A stretch of DNA of 64,000 nucleotides from Tenodera sinensis (GCA_030765045.1 CM060967.1:22419284-22483283); one strand, 5' to 3'; positions 47,343 through 60,636 are shown, counted from the stretch's first letter. Numbers and translations are program-made. The notes: generated by a model from the sequence alone, not told the origin.

Positions 47343-48032
47343 ATTCTACTCAAAAATTCTATGTCGAGATTTCAACGGAAATATGTGTTTTGAGAATCCA
47401 AAAAAGAAAGAAAAGACACTTTCAGAAAAAGGTCCGTGTGTGTGAGCGTGTCTGTGTGTCAGTCTGTGGACAGCATAGCTCAAAAACGAAAAGTCAATTA
47501 AAAACCAAAGTTGGTGTTTAAATTTCATGTCTTCCAAGGATGCGACACGAAGATTTTGAAGAAAATTGCCCCATCCTAAACTACCCTTTGCATAGAAAGC
47601 TTTTCGAAAATTTTTGTTTTCTTGAAAATGGCTCTGACGATTTTGATTAAAATACCACATGTTTGAGATATTTTTATGATAAATGAAATGTATGTCTTGA
47701 ATTTTGTGACTATAGCCTATGTATTCTTGTTTACTCTGGATGACTTTTGCATAACTGGCAAACCTTAAGAAATAAATTAAATCTTACTGTAAAAACTGGA
47801 AAACAAACTTTCGTCAAATGGAACATCGTTATTTATTTTTTTAAATTTTAACTCTGCAAAGAAAACGAAATTTGAAGGCTTTAAAAGATTTCACTATCGC
47901 TCAATGTCTACTGTATTGTAATATTCTCCTTGTAACTAGAAAAAATAAACGATTAGATAATTTCTGCAAATATTTATGTTGACTAACACAAGAAGATATA
48001 GGAATAAGAGGATTTATGAATAGTTAGTAGTT

Positions 48033-48471
48033 ACTTCTTGAGCCCTTTAATGTTCTATTTACTTTGTATTCTATTTGTTTTCTCGCAATTTTCAATTCAG
48101 TCGAGGAATATTACAAACTCAAACGGTAGCATGCAAATACGCAGCTACAAATCAGACTGAAACGTTAATAATGTCGAATTCTGAAGAACAAACGTTATCT
48201 TTGATCTTGGTTTAATGAAGTAGTCAAAAGCATTTAGATAAATCAATGTTAAGATGAAGTTGAAAGTGAAATATTTGCCTGTCAGTGTGACCGGAAGATT
48301 TGCGGTTTAGGTCCCAGCACGAACTCACTCACTCACTCTCTCTTCCTTTCGTGCTCTGTCTGTCTGTCCATGTTAATGTCATTGATTTTAAGGGCGTCGC
48401 TGGGTGCAATACGCACAATGGCAGGCAGGCTGAAGAAAGTAATGGGCATGACTTTCTCCTCTAGCGTGCAG

Positions 48472-48502
<31 letters not shown>

Positions 48503-48718
48503 CCTCGGGGACACTGAAACGTAACATAACCTCGCTTTGTCTTTCTTTAAATCAGCACAGTGGCTACTTTATCATATAGCTATGCAATAAAACTATATTA
48601 AATTATAGTTGTTTAGGTTTCACTTACAGAATAGTCTACCTACCACTTAGAGTTAAGTACTTCTAAAACTGGGGGAGAAATACAGTGAGACACAGATAAA
48701 CAAGCATCTTTTGTGTTA
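48033..48718. other. Unassigned spacer
   Basis: Contains (CA)n at 48471-48499 and a CTCACTCACTCAC / CTGTCTGTCTGTC stretch at 48325-48370. Confidence 0.5.
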
Positions 48719-48862
48719 CATTCACATGGCTTTCCCCACTACGTATAGTAAGATAATTCCTACAAATGTTTATCTCAACTAACATGAAGAAGATAGAACA
48801 ATAAGAGTTTGTAAAAATAGTACAAGGGTAGAGAAAGTCATGTCAGCGCAAAACAGAAGATT
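48719..48862 (+). mobile_element. Internally deleted mini-HINE (about 145 bp)
   Basis: It jumps from the 5' sub-terminal repeat (TTTCCCCACTACGTATAGTA) straight to TAATTCCTACAAATGTTTAT and the 3' end (GGGTAGAGAAAGTCATGTCA). Only about 140 bp remain. It is joined head-to-tail with the next full copy, sharing the T-run. Confidence 0.7.
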
Positions 48863-49736
48863 TTTACTTTCTCTACTGGTAAGTAGGGGAAGTACTGTAT
48901 TCCACCCACAAATTCGATGTCGAGGTTTCACCGGAAATACATGTTTTGAGGCCCCCTGAATCCAAAAACAAAAAAGCATTTTTAGAAAAAGGTCCGTGTG
49001 TGTGTCTGTGTGTCAGTCTGTCAGTCTGTGGACAGCATAACTCAAAACCGAAAAGTCGGTTAAAAACCAAAGCTGGTATTTAGGTTTAATGTCTTTCAAG
49101 GATGCGACACGAAGATTTTGAAGAAAATAGTCCCACCCTAAACTACCCTTTACATGGAAAATTTTTCGAAAATTTTGATTTTCTTGAAAATGGCTCTGAC
49201 GATTTTGACTAAAATGTCATATGTTTGAGATATTTTAATGACAAATGAAATGTATATCTTAAATTTTCTGGCTATAGCCCCTGTAGTCCTATTTACTCTG
49301 GATGACTTTTGCATAACTGGTAAACCGTTAGAGATAGACCAAATCATACTATACAAAAAATGTAGATCTTGCTAAAATACACAATTTATGTCCGAATAAA
49401 TTTTCTTGTAGGGTGAACCATTTCGGAGATATTCCCCGTTATGTGTGTGAGTTTCCGAAAACTTAGAACTTTCGTGAAATGGATCATCGTTGTTCATTTT
49501 TTTTTATGTTAAGTGTGCAAAGACAACAGAATCCCAAAGCTTTAAAGCATTAGACTATCACACAAAGCCTACTGTATTCTAATATTCCCCTTGTACCTAC
49601 AAGGAAATAAGCAATAAGATAAGTTGCACAAATGTTTATCTCAACTAACACGAAGAAGATATAGGAATAAGAGTTTGTAAGAATGGTTAGTACAAGAGTA
49701 GAGAAAGTCATGTGAGTGCAACACATCAGATTTTTT
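48861..49736 (+). mobile_element. HINE-like element, copy 17 (full length)
   Basis: Forward copy, one of the best preserved (about 876 bp). It has TTTTTACTTTCTCTACTGG, microsatellite GTGTGTGTGTCTGTGTGTC, AGTAGAGAAAGT at about 49698, the hairpin and CAGATTTTTT. Confidence 0.86.
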
Positions 49737-50989
49737 ATTGATGGAACTACGTTGTATAGAGGAAAGTGGTACCCTAAGAGCTATTTTGTTTAGATAAAGA
49801 AACTAAAATGTGATAAGCTAGTTGACTTTCCCTCCTTAAACACTAGTCTTGTATGATTCTGAAGTAGAGGTGGCTACTGTAAACTTCTATGTGATATTTC
49901 TGACATTATACATCTAAGGGAAGTTATGTTGATGTTTCAGAATTAGTTAAATTGTAATTTACTGCACACGAATGTACCTTATTCGTATATTCATGAGTTC
50001 TGTTTTCCTAAGGTTCAGAATGCTTTACCTTCTCTAAGAAAGTGCACCTTTACTCAGCACTTGGCGTCGTGTAGGCAAACACTGGCTATGAATGGAACAA
50101 TCCCCTGATGGGAATTTACACATGGCGTTCCCTAAGCTACAATGGCAAGTAGCCGTGGGTTCTTGAGTCCTGAAAGGTTTCCCTGGCCATTGTTTGGACA
50201 ATTTCCGCAAAGCAAGCAAACTGCATGCCGTGGTATCGCAGCGAGTGCTCTCCGTCTCTCCCTCTGCCCCCTCCCTCCTCCTCTCTCCTGACTGCACAAC
50301 TCATTTACACTTCTCTTGCAGTTGCATTGCTCTTTTGTCTTCACTGCGTAGGAACTGGTAGAATTATTTCTTCAACTTTGCGAAGAAAATTCTGATATCT
50401 CACACTCAGATGATTTTCTCTACCCATTATAATTCTCTCTTGTACAAATTTTTTTATTTTATTTTTTTATCTACTTCACCATATTGATGTGAACTTTGAA
50501 GCAGGATTACTAGATTGTGGCCTAATAATGTCTGGTAGTTCCCTTGAATCAGCTCTTTGCCGCCGATAGAAGCTATGAGACTTCTCTCCCTCTGGGTATG
50601 CGTGAACGGTTTGGAAAGGACCCAAATTTTGGTTATAACGTCTTTTAATAAAGCATAAATCTTTCAGTCTTTTCACTGGGGACGCTTCTGACCAATATAC
50701 GTCTATTATCATATAATTCGCCACCCATTATTCAGACAACATTATTCAAAACAGAAAAGCTGTGTGTTGATCATTAATACATGTGTTCGTTTTCTCTATA
50801 CATGATTAATTATTTAAAATTATTACTCTAATTATTATTTTAAATGACTTTTTTAAATTATTATCTATAATTTCGGTATCAACCGCCACTTTAAATAAGT
50901 TAATATTAGTTCAGCGACACCTTTGTCTCAAAGGGAGGTATGATAGAAAAGGTGCATGGGTTTTCGAGTTCGTAAACAGGTTAATGCAA
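49737..50989. other. Unassigned DNA
   Basis: Holds an isolated reversed HINE terminus at about 50388-50432 (TCTGATATCTCACACTCAGA then TTTTCTCTACC). A pyrimidine-rich CTCTCTCC stretch lies at 50250-50290. No gene. Confidence 0.4.
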
Positions 50990-51819
50990 GTAATGTAAGT
51001 AAAGAAAGTATTGTATTCCACCCAAAAATCCGATGACGAGATTTCACCGGAAATATACATTTTGAGGCCCCCTGAATCCAAAAATTAAGTATTCTATAAA
51101 AAGATCCACGTGTCTATCAGTCGGTAACAGCATAACTCATAAACGAAAAGTGGATTAAAAACCAGAATTGGTATTTAAGTTTAATATATTTCAAGGATGC
51201 GACACGAAAATTATGAACAAAATTCCTCCACCATAAACTACCCTTTAAATGGAAAATTTTTGCAGAGCTTCGATTTTCTGGAAAACGGCTCTAATGCTTT
51301 TGATTAAATGTTTAGTAAGATATTTGTATGGTAAATGAAATGTGGATTTTAAATTTTGTGGCTATAGCGTATGTAGTCCTGTTTACTCTTTATGATTTTT
51401 ACATAACTGGTGAACCGTAAGAGATAGGCCAAATCATACTGTACAAAAATGTAGATGTTAAAACACTCAATATATGTCCCAATAAAGTTTTTTTTGTAGA
51501 GTGAACCATTTCAGAGGTATTCCTTTTATTTGTGTCAGTTTTGGAAAACTTAAAACCTTCTAGAAATGGAACATCGTTGTTCATTTTTTATATGTTAAGC
51601 GTGCAGGGAGAACGGGATCTCTAAGCTTTAAAACATTTGACTATCGCACAAAGCCTGCTGTGTTCCCATATTCCCCTTGTACCTACAAGGAAATAAGCAA
51701 TAAGATAATTTCTGCAAATGTTTCTCTCAACTAACATGAAGTTTAATTGGAATAGGAGTTTGTAAGAATGGTTAGTACAAGAGAAGAGAAGGTCATGTGA
51801 GTGCAACACATCAGATTTG
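50990..51819 (+). mobile_element. HINE-like element, copy 18
   Basis: Forward copy with a decayed 5' sub-terminal repeat and almost no microsatellite (ACGTGTCTATCAGTCGG). The 3' end is intact at GGTCATGTGAGTGCAACACA then TCAGATTT. Confidence 0.78.
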
Positions 51820-54394
51820 TGTAACATCCGTACACACATAAGAATATATTTGTAACTATTGATACAACCGATCAGTCCTGTCAATAATCAATGCTTATCG
51901 ATGCGTGGTCTGATTCGCAGCAGCTCAGTGAACTCGAGTAACTTGGAATGTTTTGTTTTTCACCTGTGACAATGCAGAATTGTTGTTACACCCTTTCAAC
52001 GTCACTTCCTGTTTGGATGTTTACATGCACTTAACAGTTCTTAATGAAGCATGTATGTGACGCATTATGAATGGCACTTGTCCATGTGACGTCAGCATTA
52101 GCATACTGGACAAGGGACCTTCATTAACTGCCTTAATTTATTGTACTTTAGCGAATATTGACCATTATGATGAAGCGCTCATATTATGCGTTATTAGTCA
52201 CGGAAGAGTGTTGGTGAATAATCATATATTAAAAAGCAAAACTGGTAATTTTCCATTTGTATGCACAAATATGACAACTTGCATTATCCAAATAAAACGT
52301 CACTTTTAATTTTCTCTATTATGCGAATTATGTAACGGTTGCTTTATATTTTCTCTCAAAATTGTAAATGCAGATATTAGTTTCTCTACTACGTATCGCA
52401 AGTAATTAATCTTGACTAAAATTATAACATTTATATATTTATAATACTATTTAGATTAACTGGGTTGTAAATATAGATATGGGGTCAGATTACCTCACGA
52501 TACGAGACTAACAGCAATGAGCGAGGTCTATGACAGGAGATTGTTGGAACCTTCGAGAGGCATCCAGCGGCCGGCGTGTTTGTGAAATTCGAGAAAGGTC
52601 CATATTGCGTTATCCTCACTATAGAAGGCGACGAAACAGCTGAACGGAGAGTTAGAGACATGAGTTGGTGAGTGGGTTACTGAGTGGGAGACAGCTGTGT
52701 GTCGTCATGAAAGATTCTTCGCCTCGGACTGAATACCTTTTAATGAGCCTTTGACTGATTGTATTACCAGAGTAAGTACATGACAGATAAAGTGAAGCCA
52801 GACAGTGAAAGAACTGAGTGAAGGCTACGAGAGGAAAACAGTTCTCACACACGCGCTCTGAAACAGGCTACGTCTGGTTGGCTAGAAAACACATGAATGT
52901 GACGTCATTGGATGTTTGTCTACTGCGCAGCCGCCTTCCTTCCTGACGGCAACTGTAGTCAGTTTGATGTTTGTAGTTCGTAGATGTAAAAAGTTGGTCA
53001 ACAGTTACTTTGCTGGTTTCCAATAACAGAAGTTGGTAACTTATATACCAGGTGGTTCACCTGTTGCTGGTTATTTTTGGAGATACGCAAGGGTTCACAC
53101 TTTGAAAGCAACAAGGTCGAAATTGCCGTGCTTGTCCACTATTTGGTAGTCATGCAAATCTAGTCTGTTCTTCATGGGAAAATAAACCTTAGTGGCGCGA
53201 GCTTTTCGAAAGGACTGCTGTTTAGGCTCATTCAGTGGCGAGCATAATTTTTTCATGAAGAGTTGTACAGAGGATTTGTTGTAAGTTACAAGAATAAGAA
53301 ATTTTACTGTTTAATATCCGGATTTCAGTTTGCAAATATGAAGTGTTTCAATATCAAACGACACTTCGATCAGAAGCATAAATCAAACTTCGGTTATCTT
53401 TGTTTAAGGGTACTTTCTGAATATCCGCATTTGTAAACACATAAAACGAACGATATGATTCCAATTTTTAGCGGTTAGGTATCTTACTAGTTTATTTAAT
53501 ATAAACTATTGTGTTTCGTGTTTCAAAGTTTGAACACAATATTAAGTTTAAAGCCAATTTATCTTGATCAAATACTTTCAAATATTTTAAGGCTAAATAG
53601 CAATGGAATCTACTGTCATATTTATTGTGAAGAGAAACAATTTAGTGTGCTAATCATAAGGAAAGCATAAAAAAGTTGAGAAAGTCACGTGAGTGCATTA
53701 CGTCAGACTGATATAAATGCTATGTGTTAAGTCTGGTTGTAAGTAACGCCTCTTAAAGGAGAGGCTGTATTGAACTGGGGAGCAGACAGAAAATGTGAAT
53801 ATGTCTGTGACAGGGTGGTGAAGAAGACAGTTTTTATTCTTCGTGCTGGCTTGCAGCAGTATCGAATAATTCATTAAGTGAGAGACAATAAAAACGCGAG
53901 CTTCTCTCAGCACAATGGAAAGATTTCAGTTGCTGCGAGACTGATTCATTAATGAACTACTGTTTTTACGTGTCTGTGGAAATCCTCTTATTAATTTCCA
54001 AACCAATTTCTACCGGCACTAATAATGTATGGATTAAAGGGCGTTTCGTTCCATCCGCATACGCTCGTGGATTCCTATGTAGAACCCAATTAACTTTTTA
54101 TGCTCTTGAAGAGGAATTTAGCTACTTCTACAGGGCGATTCAGTACTTACTCAACATGGTGCAATTTAGAGATGTTCCTGTAATGCATTTGAACCCTCAT
54201 GTAACCAACACTCGTACGTGCGTTCACCAGCCCATGGTCCCTGGCAGGATTGCAGCCACTTAGTACATCAGTAAACAATTCTAGCGACATCTGACCCCAG
54301 GAGTTATGCTTGTAATCGCGTTTGTCAAGTGCTACCAACCTTGGAATATGTATTCACTCTAGATTACACCAATAAACTCACTCAAAATAGCACA
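51820..54394. other. Unassigned DNA
   Basis: 53043-53075 starts ATATACCAGGTGGTTCACC, similar to the TIR of the 15.7 kb element but without an identified partner. An isolated forward HINE end (GTTGAGAAAGTCACGTGAGT) lies at 53672-53712. 52540-52880 is GC-richer and unrecognised. A 103-codon plus frame at 53952-54263 has no domain. Confidence 0.4.
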
Positions 54395-55410
54395 ATTTAA
54401 ATGTTTTTTATGTAAATTATGTTCATGACCTTCTCATAAAATAACAGATGCTTATATTGAGTTTTCTAGGAGTAGCCTTAGAATCTCTCTTCATTCTGAA
54501 TGACCTTTGCATAACTGGTAAATCATAAGAAACAGACAAAATCACATTGCACATAAAATGTGAATACCTTTAAGCACATAATTTATTACATACATTTTTA
54601 TGGAGTTAACAATTGCGAAATATTATTTGTAGATAACTTTCTAATACCTATGCTTTGACAATCATCCGCAGAAGCTACATCGTTAGTTTAGGTTATTTGG
54701 CAAGAAAGAGTCCGATGGGCGGGGTTCCGCTTAGGCATCCCAGTTAGTGCTTAACTTTAGTAAGCATGCTGTCGTGCTAGCATGCGGGCGTGTCAACTGA
54801 TTGCTGAGCGAAAGCGATTCTTAGGGGCACGCAGTGATTGACATGCAAATGTGATGGACTGAGTGGTTATTTACTTAGGTTAATATGGGTCTTGCTAGTA
54901 TGCATGGTGGTGTTCACGGGAATGCAGTGTGCGATGTGAAATGTGAGATAGAGTTTGTCGTAGCATTACTGGTATCTTCTGAGCATCTTCGCACCACGTG
55001 CCGGTCGAATGGTTGTCCTCTATCTGTCAGTGGAGTGTTCTTCTGAGTGGTGCATTCTGGAATATCAGGAGCATCAATGGCCTGTAGATATCTAGAATAA
55101 CGGGTTCATAAAAAAGATCATGAAGTCTGAAAACGTTCGAGGATGATAGGGTTATGGGGGAACCAACTGAGTAAGGTGTATCCCTGGTAATGTTAACATA
55201 AGGAATTTACAAGCCATTACGTAGTGGCTAGCTCTTAAAAGCTTTAGCTATCACTTAGGTTTACTGTATTCCCACATTCCCCCTGCACATGCATGCAAAA
55301 TTTGTAATAAAACTATTTCTAAAAAATTTGTAGTAGACGTTTTTATAATAATAGTTTGTTGAAGAATGTGTAGAGAAAGTAATGTGGATTTAATACACGG
55401 AATTTTGTCG
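54395..55410 (+). mobile_element. Old HINE, interrupted by about 550 bp
   Basis: Diverged forward copy. 54395-54660 holds the middle (GACCTTTGCATAACTGGTAA). The match resumes at about 55225 with GCTCTTAAAAGCTTTAGCTA and reaches GTGTAGAGAAAGTAATGTGG. The intervening 54660-55225 is unrelated and probably an insertion of unknown type. Confidence 0.5.
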
Positions 55411-57503
55411 GTCTTTCCCTTTGTCCATACAGAATGAATTTTAAACCCATTGTAAATCTATCGTTGTTTAATATCTGGCTATCTTTCAGCCTCCTTCTAG
55501 AAGTAAATGGCCTGTAAATATTTCTCGATTAATTAAGAATAAATAGATTAAGTTTGAAAAAATAATCTGAATGTAATCCATCATATTTTTTCTCCTGAAC
55601 TAATGCCAAAAATCTTCTGTTACTTTGGAAGGACACCTATGAAGAGTAACTTGAAATAATTTCTAAAGAAACATTTTAATGTGATTAAAAACTAGTTATA
55701 GATGCCCCTATAGCTGTAAAAAGACAATAACCGGAGAAAGAGATTACAAAAGTCAGATTTTATCATTTAGTATTCCACCCTAGATGTCATGCTTATAGCA
55801 TAGAATTCACATGACACTTAATATAGTATAAGGTTAAAATAATATGGGTGTAGCAATTCATTATAAAAATGTCAGACTATATTCAGAGAACATAGTGGAT
55901 ACACGCATGCATGCACGCACGCACCATTTGTCTTCCCTGGAGCGATTGTCGCATAACAAGCACCAGCCAGCCATGTGCAGGATTAACGTCACAAGCATCG
56001 TAGAGTAGAATCTCTTTCACCGCTAACTAATGTGGTTAAAACGACCAGGACAATAATTGGTACACTGGCTGGGGGCGCTTACAAAGATGACCTAGCACAA
56101 CTTACTGGAATATGTTTCACAGACTGTTGCCTCCAACCTCAACCTTGATTTGCTCTCATGCTTCCTCCTGTGTCTTGTAGATGGCGTTTTGGGTGGACGA
56201 ACTTTACGAAAATAGAAACACTCATGTACAAGAATTAGGGATGGATATTTTACTGTAAATGGTGACAGCATAGAATGTAAGTTGTAACAACTAGCGAAAT
56301 TGAGCAATTGATCTCAAGGTATGCGCAGGTGCAACGAAAAATGACACAGATACACCTTTTAATGCCGTAACTCATTTGTATTCGTGACAAGATTTGACGA
56401 CCGCTAGTGTTCTGAAAATACTAATTAACTGTTCACATATGTGTTAAAACTTATTGGTTTAACAGTAGAATTCCAATACCTAACTTACGAACGTAGGATA
56501 GCCGTTATATGACTTGCTTCTAAGGCAACTAGAAAGGCAGTCAAGCCAAATTCAAAGTTACGATAGACTTTCTTTCACAGGCATATCCCTTATTACAGTA
56601 GATTTGTTGGTTATAAATTTATTAGCTTTACTTTGACATTATTCTTAATTATACTAGTAAGTACAGAGTCCATGGAATTCTTGGGCTCCTTCAGTCTACT
56701 GGGCCGCGTATATTGTCGTATAATAATGTGTAAGAATAAACTTCAAAGAAATGCTAGAAATTCTAATATTTATTTCTTTGAAATATTTAATTCTTTATAC
56801 AGAACAACGAAAAGTATGCGGTTCTGATATCCGCTCACTGAGTATATCTTACAGTAATCGCAGAAACAAAACAAAATTGCTTCAGGATGTTGCCTATGTT
56901 AGTAAATTCATTTCTGCAAAACAGTGAAAGAAAACTGAAGAATATTGGATATGATATGTGTAACGGTGTGTGGTAAGTACACAAGGAAAACCAGAACATT
57001 TGCTCTCTGTCTGTGTTGTAATCAACCAGATGGATTCAAACTGAACATATTCAGGAGTAGCGATGAAATGAGGTTGAGAAAAGACAGAGATAGCAAAAAG
57101 AGATGATGGCCACTAAACACTGCGAAAAACTGACAGTCGCAGTAAACCTCCCTTGCAACCTGGAAACATTTTTGAAGGAAGTGCAATGTCTATGACTCTA
57201 TAAGAAGGGAAGATAAATGGAAATACTGACTATAATAACTATTAACGAAGTGAAAATGTCAAAGGGTAAACCAATTTAAGTGGAAATTCCATACGCTATA
57301 CCTAAGCGTAATAATATTTGTGTTCGGTTCTCTCAAAATAGTTTGTTTTACATAGAATATTTAACGCTTAATTTATAGTGAAGTGAGATTTATGGAAACT
57401 GCTTTTTAATACTATTCTCATTGACAAAGTTTTAGGTCTTGCATATCAAAACTCTTTTTGTTTGTAACTTTAATGCATTTTAAACACCATATATTTTCAT
57501 GCC
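55411..57503. other. Unassigned AT-rich DNA
   Basis: CATGCATGCACGCACGCACC simple sequence at 55905-55924. Short chance frames only. Confidence 0.4.

Positions 57504-57589
<86 letters not shown>
57504..57589. repeat. (ATT)n microsatellite
   Basis: About 86 bp of pure repeat directly upstream of an RTE-like C-terminal frame. Confidence 0.97.
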
Positions 57590-57591
<2 letters not shown>

Positions 57592-57598
57592 CAATAAA

Positions 57599-57733
57599 AT
57601 TCTGAATTGGAAAGTAGAAGGGAAAAAAAGAAAGAGGGAACCTAAGGAATCTTGGATAGATGGGGTGAAAAGGAGAACGGGAAGAAGACGATTAAAGGAA
57701 GTGAATGGTATGGGGAGGGACTTATGGAGATAG
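57599..57733 (+). pseudogene. RTE-type LINE C-terminal fragment, in frame
   Basis: The frame reads K-E-S-W-I-D-G-V-K-R-R-T-G-R-R-R-L-K-E-V-N-G-M-G-R-D-L-W-R and ends at a stop. This matches the very last block of RTE-like endonuclease-RT proteins, in which a basic R-P-x-x-x-W-x-D-G-V is followed by a W-R near the C-terminus. The remaining roughly 45 codons are uninterrupted. It begins abruptly after the (ATT)n array and ends next to a SINE on the opposite strand. Confidence 0.6.
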
Positions 57734-57744
57734 AAAATTGCTTT

Positions 57745-58030
57745 GGGATTAACCTATGAACCGGACAGAGTGAAGACCTGGAAGCGCGTGGTCAGCCAAG
57801 CACCAGGTAGGATCCTGAGGAAGGGGATGATATGAAATGCAGGCGAAATGGATGATTGGAAAGCTGATAATGGAGCAATTGATGGAGTGAGTGGCGGGGG
57901 AAACCGGAGAATCCGAGAAATCCCGCTCTGACGCCAGTTTGTCCAGCACGAATACCACATGCGAGTACCTGGGATCGAATCCGGGCCACCTAGGTGTTAG
58001 GTGAAAGTGTAACCGCTCGGCCTGTTTGTA
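57745..58030 (-). mobile_element. tRNA-derived SINE, near complete
   Basis: Read on minus it has a head starting GGCCGAGCGGTTACAC with the B box GGATTCGATCC, then GCATGTGGTATTCGTGCTGG. The body is CCGGTTTCCCCCGCCACTCA, GCTCCATTATCAGC and CGCTTCCAGGTCTTCACTCT. Body pieces recur at 35088-35272 and, more distantly, at 63780-63850. The far end lies near 57745. I did not find a clear target duplication. Confidence 0.75.
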
Positions 58031-59605
58031 ATTAATTTTAGAACATTTTAAATTTTCCCTAACCTTATAATTTATTTGAACATCTGTTATCATTGTAATC
58101 AGACACGCTTTTTTTTATCTACAAGTGATTGTAGAAATATATTTATTACAGTTTGGTCGCAGGTAGAAGGGAAATGCAAAAGGCTAAAGATGTAGAAAAC
58201 CTTTAAAAAACTGTTCGCTATATGCTGACTTAGAAATTAGACTTAGCAAAGATTTTCTATTATTTAGGGCTTTTTTATTTTATTTTCCCAAAAATGACTC
58301 TAATGATTTTGTGCAGGTGGTAAATGTTTTACATCAGTAAATATCAATATTCTCTCAGAAAGAGTGTTTCTTGGACACTGTAGGCTATATTATTTTGTGC
58401 AGTGTTTTGGAAACTTTTCATCAAGCAAAAATGTATTACTCAGTTATTAGATCAATGAGTGTATTGAAATTTTGCACAGTCTGTAAATTCGAGTACGAAG
58501 TTCACGTTATTAATTTTTAAAAACTTTCAAAATTGCTTGTTATATTTCACCAGCGAAAATTGTATTAAGTATATGAAGTTATTAATTATACAATTACAAA
58601 TTGTATTGTTAGTACAAGTGTATTAATTTGTAAATTTTTTATACTCCCCAAACGATACGTTCTAATTGTAATGTAACTGAGGATTTTATTAATAAAGTGT
58701 ATTTCGTTACATTAAAAATGTAATTTCACCCTTTAGCCCCTTAGGCCTCTTTCAGGGTTAAAAGCCTCGGCGAGCGTCGCGGCAGCAGCACGGCAGGGGG
58801 AAAGATTAGGTTCTGAAAATCTCATGTCGGGTTGCACAGCAAGCGTACTGGTTTTGTGGTCGTCCTCACTTCTTTTGTTTTTCTTTCTGAGACCTGTTGC
58901 ACCTGGGAAAACCATACCTTCTTGGTTCATTCTGTTTTTCCTAAACACAGCCCCTTTAATATTTATTATATTTTAATAATTCCCTCTTCACATACGATGC
59001 GATATTTGTAAAACCGATGAATGATGCATGATGAATTTGTTATTATAATTCAGTACTAACTTGCATTGAATCGTTACTTAAACTAGAGGAAGTTTATTTC
59101 TGCAGTTTCTTTTCCTCAACACCAACACCATTAAAAGAGGTCTATTAAGTCAAGCATTACTTTCTTTTCAATAAGCCCAATTATTCCTAGTTAGCTCAGA
59201 AAATAAAACGTTTAGCATAAATTTTTAATGTGTTCTCTTTATTCTTTTTAGAATTTGTTAATATTTATACAGCAGCTGTCGTGAATATAGAGTTATGATA
59301 AATTCCAGAAGACGTTTGGAAAGCAAACTTTACCAAGTTTATTATTAACTTGATGTGTGAATTATATCACTAGGTAATTTAAATGTAGGCATGTTCACCT
59401 TCTGATTATACAGATTAAATTATTGCAACTAATTTACAAGTTTTAATGAAAAGAAATGCAATATAAAAGCAAAGTGGGAAACCACGGCCAGTGTGAAAAA
59501 ATACTTCTGCTTTTCATGAATGAACGTAAAAGTTTTAATTAGTTAAAGGCATTTATTAAGCCATTAGGACCACATCAATATATGTGTCACTTCTAGAAGG
59601 GTCAG
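58031..59605. other. Unassigned DNA, with a possible old HINE and a GC-rich frame
   Basis: 58285-58560 has ATGACTCTAATGATTTTG and GGACACTGTAGGCTATAT, vaguely like a forward HINE middle. 58948-58733 (minus) is a 71-codon frame in a GC-rich island ending near AT-rich DNA. Its peptide has no domain I recognise. It could be an exon or TE scrap. Confidence 0.35.
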
Positions 59606-60158
59606 GAAAAAGTCTGGTGTATTGCACTCACATGACTTTCTCTACTCTGCCTCTAACTATTGTTACAACTTTTATTCCTGTGTGTCGAAATAAACATTTA
59701 CAAAAATTATCGCAATGCTAATTTCCTTTATGCGCAAGGGGAATGTGGAAATACGTAACTTCCGGTCTCTTTGTAAAAAACTGAACAAGGAACTTTCATT
59801 TGTTAAACGTTTAGGTATTGCAAAATTCAAAGGTTCACTCCGCAAAAAGTACACTTCGACATAACTTCTGTGTTTTAGCGAGATATACATTTTTTGCATA
59901 GTAAGATTTGGTCTGTGGAGTTATCAAGGTTAAACAGGAATACTAATCTATAGTCAGAAAATTCAAAATATGCTTTTCATTTGTGATAAAATATCTTAAA
60001 CATATACAATTTTAATCAAAATTTAGAGCCACTTCCGAGATAATAAAATTTTTCGGAAATGTTTCCATCTAAAGGATAGTTTAGGATAGAGGAATTTTCT
60101 TGAAAATGTTGGTGTTGCATCCTTGTAAAATATTAAACTTAAATACCAGCTTTGGTTG
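59606..60158 (-). mobile_element. HINE-like element, copy 19 (5' block missing)
   Basis: Reversed copy with the intact hairpin end GTATTGCACTCACATGACTT-TCTC. It stops at ATACCAGCTTTGGTTGATTA, just before where the microsatellite should be. Confidence 0.72.
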
Positions 60159-60636
60159 ATTAGTTTATCTATTGTCGGGAGGTTTGTATTTCCTCAATGA
60201 ACAACAAATACATCATCGGAGGCAAATTTCGTCTGTCCATTGAAGTACAGTATATTGACTTTTTTAACGTTGGCAACAAAGACTTGAGTGGTTCTGGGAG
60301 CAACGTTGGCAGCAGGCAACTGGCATCTGCTACTGATTCGGCGCATGCGTACTAAGCAGGTTTGGACTTGTATTCGTTTTATTTCAAGTAAATTTATACA
60401 TGTATATTGGACCGCTTAAGGTTAGTTTTTTGTGTCTATCATATTTGTGGCTTCCTATGGTACCGCACTTGACGTCGGAAGTTAAGGTGGAAAATACGGG
60501 TCGTGAGTTTGACTTTTCCAAATAAAGAACGTTTTTGGTTACAAATATGGATATGAAAACTTCACACAGTCTATGATCAAGATCCTTTGAGTTTAACTCT
60601 CGGGGAGGTTCTTGGTAAAGGCTCTCTGTGTTTCTC
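60159..60636. other. Unassigned DNA
   Basis: No gene recognised. The 87-codon minus frame (60647-60384) lacks motifs. Confidence 0.4.

Larger units (their letters stand above)
46797..48032 (+). mobile_element. HINE-like element, copy 16, interrupted by a solo LTR
   Basis: Forward copy. Its 5' end (TTTGCTTTCTCTACTACGTA) is at 46797-46842 and resumes at 47339 with ATTCTACTCAAAAATTC. Removing the LTR and one ATAT restores the family alignment without gap. The 3' end fades before the hairpin. Confidence 0.8.
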
